64,000 nucleotides of DNA from Nonomuraea purpurea (GCF_042650645.1 NZ_JBHSBI010000032.1:83647-147646); one strand, 5' to 3'; shown: positions 25,447-34,295, counted from the first letter of the stretch. Made by a program: numbers and translations. The notes: generated from the letters alone by a model not told the origin.

Positions 25447-26348
25447 CCCGCGCTCCTGCCGGTCAGCGCCGCGAGCACGCCGGCGTCGAGCTCGGCCAGC
25501 CTGCCTGCCTGCGGGCCTCGGCTGACCGCGTAGCCGTGCAGGATGTCGGCCGTCGCCACGTGCACGAGCCGGTCTCCGCGGGCCACGTGGCAGTCCATGC
25601 GCGCGTCGTAGCTGACGCCGCCGAGCACCTCCTTCACCCTGAAGGTGGTCAGCACGGTCTCCTCCATGTGCGCGTCGGCCAGCATCCTGATCCGGGACCT
25701 GGAGACGACCGGGATCCAGCCGCGCTGATCGAGCATGGCGCCCACGGAGATGCCGCGGTCGGCGAGGAACCTGTCGACGGTCTCCTCGAGCGTGCGCAGA
25801 TAGCCGGAGTGCGCGACCCGGTCGGAGAAGTGGCAGTAGAAGTACGGGGCGCGCCACGCCCAGCCGAACGCGCCCGGCTCGCCGTCCAGCACCTGCTTCA
25901 GTGGATCGCCGTCCGGCGGCAGCGGCAGGTCCCGCCGGCCCTCCCCCGCCACCTCGTCCACGACCAGCGCGGCCACCTCGTCCGGCGCGCCGCCTGGCGC
26001 CTGTCGTACCAGCGCCACCGTGGCCTTGGCCCGGCACACGGTGCCGGTCGTGGTCAGCCGCACGGAGAAGCGGCCGGGAGCGACCTGGCGTACCTGGGCG
26101 CTCACCTCGTCGTCCACGTCGAGCACCGCCGGCAGCATCATCGAGCAGTCCGTCAGCTCCAGCCCCAGCCCGAACTCGTGGTAAAGCCGCCCGGGGCCCA
26201 GGCCCCGGTCGCGGAACCACTGCAGGACCGCGGCCTCCACCAGGTAGCCGAAGTGCTTGAACCCCACCCACGTGCGGATGTTCGCGCCCTCGTATCCGGG
26301 CCGCGCGCGCAGCGTGCTCGTCTGTTCGGCCCCAACGGTCAATGTCAC
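25443..26348 (-). CDS. Double-hotdog acyl thioesterase/dehydratase-like protein
   Basis: The 301-residue protein has two 4HBT-like hotdog halves. The N-terminal half (RTWVGFKHFGYLVEAAVLQW) and the C-terminal half (CHFSDRVAHSGYLRTLEETV) both show the alpha-helix expected in acyl-CoA thioesterases. It starts at GTG 26348, overlapping the hydrolase gene by 4 bp (GTGA). A role in releasing chains from CoA or from the PKS ACP is likely; a dehydratase role cannot be excluded for tandem hotdog proteins. It sits downstream of the PKS core and before the isomerase and aldolase genes. Confidence 0.75.
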   Translation of the reverse strand: MTLTVGAEQTSTLRARPGYEGANIRTWVGFKHFGYLVEAAVLQWFRDRGLGPGRLYHEFGLGLELTDCSMMLPAVLDVDDEVSAQVRQVAPGRFSVRLTTTGTVCRAKATVALVRQAPGGAPDEVAALVVDEVAGEGRRDLPLPPDGDPLKQVLDGEPGAFGWAWRAPYFYCHFSDRVAHSGYLRTLEETVDRFLADRGISVGAMLDQRGWIPVVSRSRIRMLADAHMEETVLTTFRVKEVLGGVSYDARMDCHVARGDRLVHVATADILHGYAVSRGPQAGRLAELDAGVLAALTGRSAG

Positions 26349-27124
26349 TGGATCTCCTCTATCGTCAGCGGCGGGACGAACGACCTGACCCGCTCGGCCA
26401 CCGACTCGACCTGGTTCACATGGCAGAAATGGCCGAAGGCGGGCTCGACCACCACCCGCCCGCGAGGCAGCCGGCAGCCCAGCGAGGCGGCGCGAGTGCC
26501 GCTGAGCGCGGGATCCCGCCCGCCCGCGATGATGAGCGTGGGGGCGGTCACGGCGGCCAGGTCCAGTTCGGCGGTGGCGAGGAACTGCTCGAACAGGGTG
26601 GTGAACCCGACAGGCCCGATCTTGTCCATCATTTTGGCGAGCATGCTCCGCGCGATGTCCGGCTCCAGCCGTTCGAGCCTCGGCCCGAGCCGCAGCTCCA
26701 GCCCGTCCTTGATGATCTGCTCGAAGTCGCGCCTGGCCCGTTCGAACACCGGCCACGTGATGGGCTGCCCCGGCGGGCAGTAGAACGGCGTGACGAGCAC
26801 CGCGGTGGCTCGCTCAGGCCGTGGTTCGGCGGCCAGCGCCTCCAGCACGGCGTTGGCCCCGAGCGAGTGCCCGATCAGCAGGTCGGGCTCGTCGTCGAGG
26901 CCGGCGAGCGCGGCCCGCAGCCACTCGCCCGCGCGGGCCCGCCTGCGCCAGCCGTGGTCGGAGCCCGCCTTCCACGGCATCTCCGCCGCGTACACCCGCC
27001 AGGAGGGGTCGAGCAGCCGGACCAGCGAGCGCCAGCTGCGCCACTCGTCCTCCATGCCGTGGACCAGCACGACGAGCCGCCCGTCGGCGGCGTCGGAGGT
27101 CATCGAGTGCAGCGGCGGCCTCAT
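26345..27124 (-). CDS. Alpha/beta hydrolase
   Basis: The 259-residue protein has a full catalytic triad: Ser in GHSLGANAVLEAL, Asp in AGGRDPALSG and His in FGHFCHVNQ, with the oxyanion strand VVLVHGMEDEW. It starts at ATG 27124 (MRPPLHS), overlapping the degenerate-KS stop by 4 bp. No signal peptide is present. It could act as an editing or release thioesterase for the type II PKS, or hydrolyse an ester or lactone. Position immediately after four KS-type genes favours a PKS role. Confidence 0.85.
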   Translation of the reverse strand: MRPPLHSMTSDAADGRLVVLVHGMEDEWRSWRSLVRLLDPSWRVYAAEMPWKAGSDHGWRRRARAGEWLRAALAGLDDEPDLLIGHSLGANAVLEALAAEPRPERATAVLVTPFYCPPGQPITWPVFERARRDFEQIIKDGLELRLGPRLERLEPDIARSMLAKMMDKIGPVGFTTLFEQFLATAELDLAAVTAPTLIIAGGRDPALSGTRAASLGCRLPRGRVVVEPAFGHFCHVNQVESVAERVRSFVPPLTIEEIQ

Positions 27125-27993
27125 GCCCGTCCCACCCACAGCTCTCGCCCGCCGTCCACCCGATCGCCGCAGATCACCCGCGTACGCCCGCCGGGCTCCA
27201 GCTCGGCGACCGCCAGCGCGGTGCGCAGCACGCCGGCCGCCCCGTAGGTGTCGCCCAGCTCCTTGACCGGCGCGCCGTCCCCGACGTCGACGGGATCCGC
27301 GGACAGCTCGAGCACGGCCTGCGCGCCGGGCGCGGCCGGCGCCGATCGCAGCACGAGGCAGGCGGCGGCGGCTCTGAGTGAGATGCCGGGGACCGCGCCC
27401 GCGCGGCTCGCGTGCAGCGCGGCGGCCACGGGGTCGCCGGGTTCCACGCCGACCACCACAACCTGCTCCGCCCTGCCGGATCGCAGCAGCAGGCAGCCGA
27501 GCCAGATCGCGTCCATGCCCGCGGTCGCGCCCGAGCAGACGGTCAGGTTGGGCCCGCCGTATCTGAACCAGATCGCGACGGCGCCGGCGATCACGTTGCT
27601 CGACGCGGTGGGGGCGTCCAGCGGGCTGACCGACCTGGCGCCGCGCTCGCGCGCCTCCGCGGCGATCCTGGCCACGGTGGCGGTGTTGCCGAGGTTGGAG
27701 GCGACCACGACGGCGGTGGCCGGGTCGGCGGGGTGGTCGGGGCGCGGCGCGCGGGGTGGGCGGCCGAGCGCCCGGTGCACGGCGCAGAGCGCGAGCCTGG
27801 TGGCCTCGTCCTTGGCCAGCAGGCCCTTCCTGCCGAGCAGCTCGTGGGCCTGCTCGGCTGAGCAGGCGGGCACGCGCAGGGCGCCGGGCAGCGCACGCTC
27901 GCCGTCCGCGCCGGGCACGTGCACGGCATAGGCGGTGACCGCCGCCGTGGCGGCCCTGGCGATCGTGCCGCTCATGGTCGGGGTCGGCTTCAT
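27121..27993 (-). CDS. Degenerate ketosynthase-like protein (Cys present, catalytic His residues missing)
   Basis: The 290-residue protein aligns with the thiolase-fold N-terminal half of ketosynthases. The nucleophile is kept in LTVCSGATAGMDAIW (Cys153), but no HGTGT motif is present, and the position of the second His reads ELGDTYGAAG (Asp in place of His). It is about 110 residues shorter than a complete KS. Such a protein could accept an acyl group on Cys without condensing, act as a partner subunit, or be non-catalytic. It is translated with 4-bp overlaps between a complete KS gene and the hydrolase gene, so it is probably retained for function. Confidence 0.8.
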   Translation of the reverse strand: MKPTPTMSGTIARAATAAVTAYAVHVPGADGERALPGALRVPACSAEQAHELLGRKGLLAKDEATRLALCAVHRALGRPPRAPRPDHPADPATAVVVASNLGNTATVARIAAEARERGARSVSPLDAPTASSNVIAGAVAIWFRYGGPNLTVCSGATAGMDAIWLGCLLLRSGRAEQVVVVGVEPGDPVAAALHASRAGAVPGISLRAAAACLVLRSAPAAPGAQAVLELSADPVDVGDGAPVKELGDTYGAAGVLRTALAVAELEPGGRTRVICGDRVDGGRELWVGRA

Positions 27994-29093
27994 GCGAGGC
28001 GCTCCAGCAGTGAGACGGCGTTGACGCCGCCGAAGCCGAACGCGTCGACCTGGGCGGTGACGACGTCGGCCGCGTGCGGCGCGCCATGGACCAGCCGCAG
28101 CCCGTCCGCCTCCGGCAGCGGGTCGCGCAGGCCGGTCACCGGCGGCACCAGGCCCATCTCCATGCTGTGCACCGCCATCGCGACGCTCAGCAGCGCCGAT
28201 CCGCCCGAGGTGTGGCCGACCGCGCCCTTGACCGCGGTCACCAGCGGCCCCGGGCTGCCGTGCAGTTCGCGCAGCGCGGCCGCCTCGACCGGGTCGTTCA
28301 GCGCGGTTCCCGTGCCGTGGGCGTAGACGACGTCCACCTCGCCGGGGGCGCGGCCGGCCCGTTCGAAGGCCTGCCGCATGGCGCGCAGGATGCCCTCGCG
28401 GTCGGGTGCGGTCGGGTGCGCGGCATCGCAGGACAGGCCCGTGGCCAGCACCCGCGCCGTGCCGGGCCCCTCACCGCGGTCCGGCACCAGGACCAGGGCG
28501 GCGGCGCCGTCGCCGAGCAGCACGCCGCGCCGTTCCGCGTCGAACGGGCGTACCCGGTCGGCGGGCCGGTCGGCGACCCTGCCGATCATCGCGAGCATCG
28601 AGACCGTCATCGCGTCCGCGCCGCCGACGAGCACCGCCTCGGCCTCGGCCAGCTCGATCAGGTCCTGGGCGAGCGCGAGAGCGTGGCCGCCCGCGCTGCA
28701 CGCGCCCGCGAGCGTGTGCACGGCTTCGGTCTGGGGAGCCGCCTGCCGTACGGCGTGGGCGAAGTGCAGCCGCTCGGTCGCGAAAGCGGAGCCGTCCTCG
28801 ACGGCGGACAGCTCGCGCAGGCCGGTCCCGATCAGCGCGACGGTGCGCTGCCTGGCCGGATCGACGCCGGACCGGGCGAGGGCGTCGCGCAGGCACGCGG
28901 TGAGCCAGTGGCTCCCGTGGAACGCCTCGGGCCGATCGTCGTTGATCTCGTAGCCATGCGTGACGCCGACCGCGGCATGGTCCTGGTGGCGCAGCGGGGC
29001 CACGCCGTCCTCGCCGCGCAGTAACGCGGCGAAGGTGGCCGGACCGTCGCCGAGGCAGGTCCGTACGGCGCTACCGGCGATCCGCGCGGGCAT
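27990..29093 (-). CDS. Beta-ketoacyl-ACP synthase (second KS of the type II PKS)
   Basis: The 367-residue condensing enzyme has an intact triad: Cys132 in GACSAGGHALAL, His259 in YAHGTGTALND and His294 in KGAVGHTSGGS. It is divergent from the KS-alpha encoded at 30090 and somewhat shorter. It may perform the priming condensation or act at a different chain length. It overlaps the CLF gene by 23 bp and the degenerate KS gene by 4 bp. Highly reducing type II PKS clusters often carry an extra KS of this sort. Confidence 0.88.
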   Translation of the reverse strand: MPARIAGSAVRTCLGDGPATFAALLRGEDGVAPLRHQDHAAVGVTHGYEINDDRPEAFHGSHWLTACLRDALARSGVDPARQRTVALIGTGLRELSAVEDGSAFATERLHFAHAVRQAAPQTEAVHTLAGACSAGGHALALAQDLIELAEAEAVLVGGADAMTVSMLAMIGRVADRPADRVRPFDAERRGVLLGDGAAALVLVPDRGEGPGTARVLATGLSCDAAHPTAPDREGILRAMRQAFERAGRAPGEVDVVYAHGTGTALNDPVEAAALRELHGSPGPLVTAVKGAVGHTSGGSALLSVAMAVHSMEMGLVPPVTGLRDPLPEADGLRLVHGAPHAADVVTAQVDAFGFGGVNAVSLLERLA

Positions 29094-30093
29094 CGCCCCG
29101 TCCCTTCACGACCGCGGCCGCGACGGCGCCGTCGGCCGCGCGGCCGGTGATCACGGCGAGTTCGCCGTCGCCGAGCCTGCCCAGCACGCCGGCCAGGGCG
29201 AGCGCGCCGGCCGCCGCCCCGCAGTGGCCGAACCTGTCGCCGGGGCCCGCCTGCGGGAGATCGCGCCCGGCCACGGCGGTGACCGCGTCGGACTCCGCCC
29301 GCTCGCCCGGCAGGTCACCGGTGGCCATCAGGTCGATCTCCTCCGGCCGCGCTCCCGCCCTGGCCAGCGCGCGGCGCAGGCAGCTCACCAGCGCGCCCCG
29401 GTCCTGCCCGAAACCGGCCGCGACGGCCAGCACCTCGGCGACCGGGGTCCGCTCCTGCGGGTCCTTCTCCACGACGAATACGGCCGCCGCCTCTCCCGCC
29501 GGCCTGCCGTGGGCGAGCTCGGCGGTCCAGGCCCGGTGCGCGGTGAACTCCTCCACGGCGCCTACCAGGATCGTGTCGGCGTAGCCACGGTCGAGCGCGT
29601 TGCTCGCGTAGCGCAGCGACTGCAGGAAGGCCAGCGAGCCGCCGGCGATGGTGGCGTTGACGCCCTTGAGCCCGAACCAGATGGCGGCCTGCCCGGCGGC
29701 GCAGTTCATCACCGTGTTGGGAAACAGAACCGGGTTGACCAGGTAGGGCCGGTCCTGGACGAGGGTCTCCCTGGAGTACTCCATGGTGGAGCGGAGGCTG
29801 CCCTCGGTGGTGCCGAGCACCAGGCCGACGCGTTCGGGCGCCTCCACCTCCACACCCGCGTCCGCCAGCGCCCTTCCGCAGGCCACGATGGCCAGCCCCG
29901 TGGCCCTGTCGAACGCGCTGGTGCCCTTCCTGCCCAGCTCGGCCCTGATGTCGAAGCCGGGGATCGCGCAGGCGTCCGGTCGTGGGAGGTCGTCGTGCAG
30001 CGCCGACATGTCGGCCCGCGCGGCGCCCGCCCCGGCCAGCGCCGCCGCCGTCGAACCGGCGGCCGTCAGCAGCCCGTATCCTGTGATCTTCAC
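29071..30093 (-). CDS. Chain-length-factor-like ketosynthase (KS-beta/CLF)
   Basis: The 340-residue KS homologue lacks the nucleophile: the position matching the KS-alpha Cys reads TIAGGSLAFL (Gly151), and the HGTGT region is replaced by ATGDLPGERAES, while a GH remains in FGHCGAAAG. This is what is expected for a CLF, which controls chain length as a heterodimer with KS-alpha. The Gln seen in aromatic-type CLFs is absent, fitting the highly reducing (polyene) branch. It starts at GTG 30093 with a GTGA overlap of the KS-alpha stop, the usual KS-CLF coupling. Confidence 0.87.
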   Translation of the reverse strand: MKITGYGLLTAAGSTAAALAGAGAARADMSALHDDLPRPDACAIPGFDIRAELGRKGTSAFDRATGLAIVACGRALADAGVEVEAPERVGLVLGTTEGSLRSTMEYSRETLVQDRPYLVNPVLFPNTVMNCAAGQAAIWFGLKGVNATIAGGSLAFLQSLRYASNALDRGYADTILVGAVEEFTAHRAWTAELAHGRPAGEAAAVFVVEKDPQERTPVAEVLAVAAGFGQDRGALVSCLRRALARAGARPEEIDLMATGDLPGERAESDAVTAVAGRDLPQAGPGDRFGHCGAAAGALALAGVLGRLGDGELAVITGRAADGAVAAAVVKGRGDARADRR

Positions 30094-31295
30094 TCCACCG
30101 CCCCGAACACTGTGATGGCGTTGTTGCCGCCGAAGGCGAAACCGTTGTTCTGCGCGACCCGCACCTCGGCGGGCCTGGACGTCCCGGCCACCGGGTCGAT
30201 CCACGGCATGTCGGGATCGGCGGTGCTCCAGTTGATCGTGGGCGGCAGGAAGCCCTCGGCGATGGCCAGCGTGGTGGCGATCGCGCCGAACCCGCTCGCC
30301 GCCCCCATCGTGTGGCCGAGCATCGACTTGATCGAGCTGGTCGGCGGGGTGACCGCGCCGAACACCGCGCGTATCGCCCTGGCCTCCACCAGGTCGTTGG
30401 CGCGCGTGCCTGTGCCGTGCGCGCTGATGTAGTCGACGTCGCCGGGTTTGATGCCGGCCTTGCGGTGCGCGATGCGCATGCAGGCCGCGATGTTCTCCTC
30501 GTTCGGCGAGACCATGTGGCCGGCGTCGCAGTTGACCCCGTAGCCGAGGACCTCGGCGTAGACGCGGGCGCCGCGGGCGGCCGCGTGCCCCGCCTCCTCC
30601 AGCACGAGCACGGCGCCGCCCTCGGCGGTCAGGATGCCGCTCCTGGTGGCGTCGAACGGCCGGCACTCCTTCTCGGTGAGCGCGCCGAGCCGGTAGAAGC
30701 CCGCGTGCGCCCACCGGCAGACGGAGTCGGCGCCGCCGGCCACCATCACCTCCGCCTCCCCGGAGGCGACGCAGTCGTAGGCGTACCCGATCGCGTAGTT
30801 GCTCGCCGAGCACGCGGTCGCCAGCGTCAGCGCCTCGCCGGCCAGGCCCAGCTCATCGGCCACCGCATAGGACAGCCGCTCGGCGGGAAGCTGCCTGATC
30901 GATGCGACGGACATGCCCGCCAGACCGCCGGCCATCTGCTGGTCCACCAGCGACTCGACGACCTGCGACTCGCCGCTGGTGGTGCCGATGACGGCGCCGG
31001 CCTCATCGGCCCACGCGCCGCCCGGCTCGAGGCCGGCGTCCTGCGCCGCCAGCCGGGCCGCGCAGGCGGCCAACTGCGCGCTGTGGCCCCAGTCGCCGGG
31101 GCTGATCCTGCGCAGGATCTCCTCGGGCCGGAAGTCGCGCACCTCGCCCGCGTGGCGGTGCGGGAAGCCGGAGGCGTCGAAGCCCGCGATGGGGCTGATG
31201 CCGGAGCGTCCCGCCCGCAGCGCGGACAGGAACGCCGCCACGCCGATGCCGATACTGGAGACAGGGCCGAGGCCGGTGACCACGACCCTGCGCAT
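30090..31295 (-). CDS. Type II PKS ketosynthase (KS-alpha, FabF-like)
   Basis: The 401-residue FabF-type condensing enzyme has Cys162 in TACSASNYAIG, His293 in SAHGTGTRAND and His328 in KSMLGHTMGAASG. It forms the decarboxylative condensation core with the CLF encoded downstream and the ACP encoded 4 bp upstream. ATG 31295 is chosen because GGGAGGA lies eight bases before it; a longer frame would run into the ACP gene. With KR and two dehydratase genes in the same operon, the expected chain is a conjugated polyene rather than an aromatic poly-beta-ketone. Confidence 0.93.
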   Translation of the reverse strand: MRRVVVTGLGPVSSIGIGVAAFLSALRAGRSGISPIAGFDASGFPHRHAGEVRDFRPEEILRRISPGDWGHSAQLAACAARLAAQDAGLEPGGAWADEAGAVIGTTSGESQVVESLVDQQMAGGLAGMSVASIRQLPAERLSYAVADELGLAGEALTLATACSASNYAIGYAYDCVASGEAEVMVAGGADSVCRWAHAGFYRLGALTEKECRPFDATRSGILTAEGGAVLVLEEAGHAAARGARVYAEVLGYGVNCDAGHMVSPNEENIAACMRIAHRKAGIKPGDVDYISAHGTGTRANDLVEARAIRAVFGAVTPPTSSIKSMLGHTMGAASGFGAIATTLAIAEGFLPPTINWSTADPDMPWIDPVAGTSRPAEVRVAQNNGFAFGGNNAITVFGAVE

Positions 31296-31299
31296 GCCG

Positions 31300-31554
31300 T
31301 CATTCCTCCCAGCCGGCATACCGTGCCACCACCTCGTAGACGGCCTTCAGATTGCGCATCTCGTTGAGCTCGGCCTGCGGGATCTCCACCTTCCAGCTCT
31401 TCTCGATCCTGGCCAGGATCTCGATCGCGCGCAGCGAGTCGGCGTCGTACTCCTCCACGAAGTCGCCGCCGTCGGCCACCTCCTCGGGCTCCAGCTCGAG
31501 GACCTCGGCGACGATCTCCCGCAGTTGCTCGAAACGCTCGCTGGACTGGCTCAT
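31300..31554 (-). CDS. Acyl carrier protein of the type II PKS
   Basis: The 84-residue acidic helical protein has the phosphopantetheine site YDADSLRAIEIL (Ser40). It lies between the dehydratase and KS-alpha genes, the normal position for the carrier of the growing chain. The Trp- and Lys-containing third helix region (EKSWKVEIPQAEL) is typical of type II ACPs. There is a 21-bp gap to the upstream dehydratase gene. Confidence 0.93.
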   Translation of the reverse strand: MSQSSERFEQLREIVAEVLELEPEEVADGGDFVEEYDADSLRAIEILARIEKSWKVEIPQAELNEMRNLKAVYEVVARYAGWEE

Positions 31555-31575
31555 CCGGTGCTCCTTCCATTGGGG

Positions 31576-32016
31576 CTATTTGCTCGGCTTGATGACCGCC
31601 ATGAGAGAGGCGAAAGCGGCAACCCGGCGAGGGCCGACCCTGCTCTCGCCGCTGGCGAACGCGGCGCCGTCGATGACCTGCTCCAGCCGGACCAGGTGGC
31701 GGACCACGTCGCCGGGGCGCACGCGCGCCTCGATCCAGCAGTCGCGGGCCGCGGCGAACATCGGCAGCCCGCCGGCCGCCGACGGATTGGAGATCAGCCA
31801 GAGCAGCGCAGCCGCCTGGCCGAACGACTCGATGAGCAGGCCGGCCGGGTAGTCGAAGCCGGTGGCCCCGGCATAGCACGGCTCGCTCGCGCTGATCGTC
31901 TTGATGGCCTCGAGCGACTGTCCGGGCACCGCCGCCTCCACCCGGTCCACCAGCAGCATGGGGTGGCGGTGCGGCAGCAACGCGCTGATTCGCTCGTGGT
32001 CGAGGTCAACCGGCAT
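31576..32016 (-). CDS. FabZ-like hotdog dehydratase subunit lacking the catalytic His
   Basis: The 146-residue protein resembles FabZ: LLPHRHPMLLVDRVEAA at residues 14-30, then SASEPCYAGATGFDYPAGLL. In FabZ the GHFPG motif supplies the catalytic His, but here the segment reads AGATGF, so the His is missing. The Glu of the active site is kept (LIESFGQAAALL, Glu63). Its neighbour encoded at 32006 has the opposite pattern. The two genes overlap by 11 bp, so a heterodimer with a composite active site is expected. It dehydrates the 3-hydroxyacyl-ACP to make the polyene. Confidence 0.87.
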   Translation of the reverse strand: MPVDLDHERISALLPHRHPMLLVDRVEAAVPGQSLEAIKTISASEPCYAGATGFDYPAGLLIESFGQAAALLWLISNPSAAGGLPMFAAARDCWIEARVRPGDVVRHLVRLEQVIDGAAFASGESRVGPRRVAAFASLMAVIKPSK

Positions 32017-32332
32017 CGAACACCGCCTTGATCGTCGCCGCTGTCACCCCGTCGGGGCCCTCGCACCGCGCGTCCACCTCGAATCCGGACGCGGCGGGCG
32101 TGATCTGCAGATGAAAGCGGAAGCCGTCGCCGCTCAGCAGCGGGCGCAGGAACCTCGCAGAACGCAGGTGCGTGAGATGGACGGGCGCGCCGGTCACGGC
32201 GGCCACCGCGCGCTCGACGTCGTCGATGATGAAGACGCCCGGGTAGATGGTCACCTCGGGGAAGTGTCCCGCCAGGTAGGGCAGGCCCGGGTCGACCTTC
32301 TTCTCCTCGGTGACGTGCCGCGTGCCGGTCAC
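32006..32332 (-). CDS. Short FabZ-like hotdog dehydratase subunit lacking the catalytic Glu
   Basis: The 108-residue single-hotdog protein has the FabZ signature AGHFPEVTIYPGVFII with the catalytic His at residue 23, but the Glu of the following helix is replaced by Asp37 (IIDDVERAV). It is complementary to the adjacent His-less subunit. It starts at GTG 32332, overlapping the ketoreductase stop by 4 bp. Paired dehydratases of this kind are known from highly reducing type II PKS systems such as the ishigamide pathway (from memory). Alone it may be weakly active or inactive. Confidence 0.85.
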   Translation of the reverse strand: MTGTRHVTEEKKVDPGLPYLAGHFPEVTIYPGVFIIDDVERAVAAVTGAPVHLTHLRSARFLRPLLSGDGFRFHLQITPAASGFEVDARCEGPDGVTAATIKAVFDAG

Positions 32333-33063
32333 AGCACCATCCCCCCGTCCACCTGGATGACCTGCCCGGTGATGTAGGAGGCCCGGTCCGACAGCAGGAA
32401 CGCGACCAGCTCGGCCACCTCGCCCGGTTCGCCGAAGCGGCCGAGCGGCACCTGCGACAGCGCCTGGGCGCGCAGCTTGTCGGGAAGGACCGCGGTCATG
32501 TCGGTCTGCACGAAGCCGGGGGCGACCACGTTGACCCGGATCCCGTACCTGGCCACCTCCTTGGCCAGCGACCTGCTCAGCCCGATGATCCCGGCCTTGC
32601 TGGCGGCGTAGTTGGACTGGCCGGAGTTGCCGTACACGCCGGCGATCGACGACAGGTTCACGATGGCGCCGTGCTTGCGCTTGATGAAGCGGAAGGCGAC
32701 CGTCCTGCAGACGTTCCAGGTGCCGGACAGGTTCGTGTCGATGACCGCCTGCCAGTCTTCTGGCGGCATCAGCACGGTAGGGCGGTCTCTGGTGATTCCG
32801 GCGTTGTTGACCAATGCGGTGATCGGGCCGAGCGCCGCCTCGGCCTGCCGTACGAACTCCTCGACCGCGGCGGGATCACGCACGTCGCAGGCGGCGAAGA
32901 AGGTTTCTGCCCCGTGTGCCTCGATTTCTGCCTTCGTCTTGCGCACGGCCTCGCCGTCGGTGGTGGAGCAGCCTGCCACGCGGTGGCCGTCGGCGGCCAG
33001 CCGCAGCGCGACCGACCGTCCGATGCCGCGTGACACGCCGGTCACCAGGACACATCCGCTCAC
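32329..33063 (-). CDS. 3-oxoacyl-ACP reductase (FabG-like ketoreductase)
   Basis: The 244-residue short-chain dehydrogenase has NADPH-binding VLVTGVSRGIGRS (residues 5-17), NNAG (86-89), and the catalytic Ser/Tyr/Lys in NLSSIAGVYGNS and NYAASKAG (Tyr152, Lys156). It reduces the beta-keto group after each type II PKS condensation. GTG 33063 is preferred because GGAGG lies five bases upstream and the N-terminus then matches FabG; an in-frame ATG 33075, overlapping the CoA-transferase stop, is the alternative. Confidence 0.92.
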   Translation of the reverse strand: MSGCVLVTGVSRGIGRSVALRLAADGHRVAGCSTTDGEAVRKTKAEIEAHGAETFFAACDVRDPAAVEEFVRQAEAALGPITALVNNAGITRDRPTVLMPPEDWQAVIDTNLSGTWNVCRTVAFRFIKRKHGAIVNLSSIAGVYGNSGQSNYAASKAGIIGLSRSLAKEVARYGIRVNVVAPGFVQTDMTAVLPDKLRAQALSQVPLGRFGEPGEVAELVAFLLSDRASYITGQVIQVDGGMVL

Positions 33064-33074
33064 TGTGGCCTCCA

Positions 33075-34295
33075 TCAGATCGCCCCCGACGCACGCAGCG
33101 AATCGCGGGCCACGGCGTCGAGGCCGAGGCCGTCGAGGATTTCTTCGGTGTGCGCCCCCGGCGCGGGCGCGCCGGTCCGCACCCGGGTCGGGGTGTGGGA
33201 GAACTTGACGGCCGGGCCGGTGAGCGGTGCGGTGGCGCCGTTGCTCAGCTCGGTCTCCTGCAGCATGTCCCGCTCGTGCACGTGCGGGTCCTTGGCGGCC
33301 TCGGCGAACGTGCGCACGCGCTGAGCGATCAGCCCGCGCGCGGTGAGCGCGGATTCGACCTCGGCGGCGCTGCGCCTCGCGCACCAATCTGCGACCAGCG
33401 CGTTCACCGCGTCCCTGTTGCTCAGGCGTTCGGCGTTGGTGGCGAAGCCGTCCGCCCGCGCCAGGCCGGGCCGGCCGATCGCCTCGGCGAGCGCGCGCCA
33501 CTGCCGGTCGAGCGCGACCGCGATGTAGACGTGGCCGTCGGCGCAGGCGTAGCAGTTGGCCGGGACGACGAGCTCGACCTGGTTGCCGGTGCGCGGCGCG
33601 GCCGCGCCGCCCGCGGCCAGCGTGAGGTGGCCGTCGCTGGTGGCCAGTAGCGCGTCCAGCATCGAGACGTCGACATGCTGTCCCGCGCCTGTCGTGTCCC
33701 TGTGGCGCAGCGCGGCCAGCGTGCCGATCACGGCGTGCAGCGCGGCCACGTCGTCGGCCAGGAAGGTCGGCGCCCTCATGGGCGGGCGGCCGGGGTCGCC
33801 GTTGAACGCCATCCACCCGGCGGCGGCCTGGATGGCGGGGTCGTAGCCGGGCCGGCCCGCGTCGGGTCCGTACTGGCCGAATCCTGAGATCGACACGTAG
33901 ACGAGGTCGGCCTTGACCGCGCGGCACTGCTCGTAGCCGACGCCCCAGCGCTCAAGGGTGCCGGGCAGGTAGTTCTCGACGATCACGTCGGCGGTGGCGG
34001 CCAGCCGCAGGAAGGTCTCGGGGCCGCCCGGTTTGCGCAGGTCGAGGCCGAGGCTGCGCTTGTTGCGGTTGATGGTCTGCCGCATCCAGGACAGGCCGGT
34101 CCCCGGCAGTTCCGGGGGCATCAGCCCCTCCCTGTTGCCGGGCATCTCCACCCTGATCACCTCGGCGCCCAGGTCGGCCAGTGTGCAGGTGGCCATCGGC
34201 CCGGCCCAGACCTTGGTGACGTCGAGCACCTTGATGCCGTCCATGGGCCCCGGCACGTCGTGCCGGGCGCGCGCGTAGAAGCTCTCGCGGTCCAC
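33075..34295 (-). CDS. CaiB/BaiF family (class III) CoA-transferase
   Basis: The 406-residue protein contains DGIKVLDVTKVWAGPMAT near the N-terminus, the characteristic GLDLRKPGG and the conserved catalytic Asp in GQHVDVSMLDALLA. Such enzymes move CoA between carboxylic acids. GTG 34295 is used, two bases after the thiolase stop, because the segment FYARARHDVPGP before DGIKV looks conserved; a start at the internal Met of GPMDGIKV is possible. With the thiolase and CoA-ligase genes it suggests CoA-thioester chemistry feeding the PKS or a precursor pathway. Confidence 0.87.
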   Translation of the reverse strand: MDRESFYARARHDVPGPMDGIKVLDVTKVWAGPMATCTLADLGAEVIRVEMPGNREGLMPPELPGTGLSWMRQTINRNKRSLGLDLRKPGGPETFLRLAATADVIVENYLPGTLERWGVGYEQCRAVKADLVYVSISGFGQYGPDAGRPGYDPAIQAAAGWMAFNGDPGRPPMRAPTFLADDVAALHAVIGTLAALRHRDTTGAGQHVDVSMLDALLATSDGHLTLAAGGAAAPRTGNQVELVVPANCYACADGHVYIAVALDRQWRALAEAIGRPGLARADGFATNAERLSNRDAVNALVADWCARRSAAEVESALTARGLIAQRVRTFAEAAKDPHVHERDMLQETELSNGATAPLTGPAVKFSHTPTRVRTGAPAPGAHTEEILDGLGLDAVARDSLRASGAI

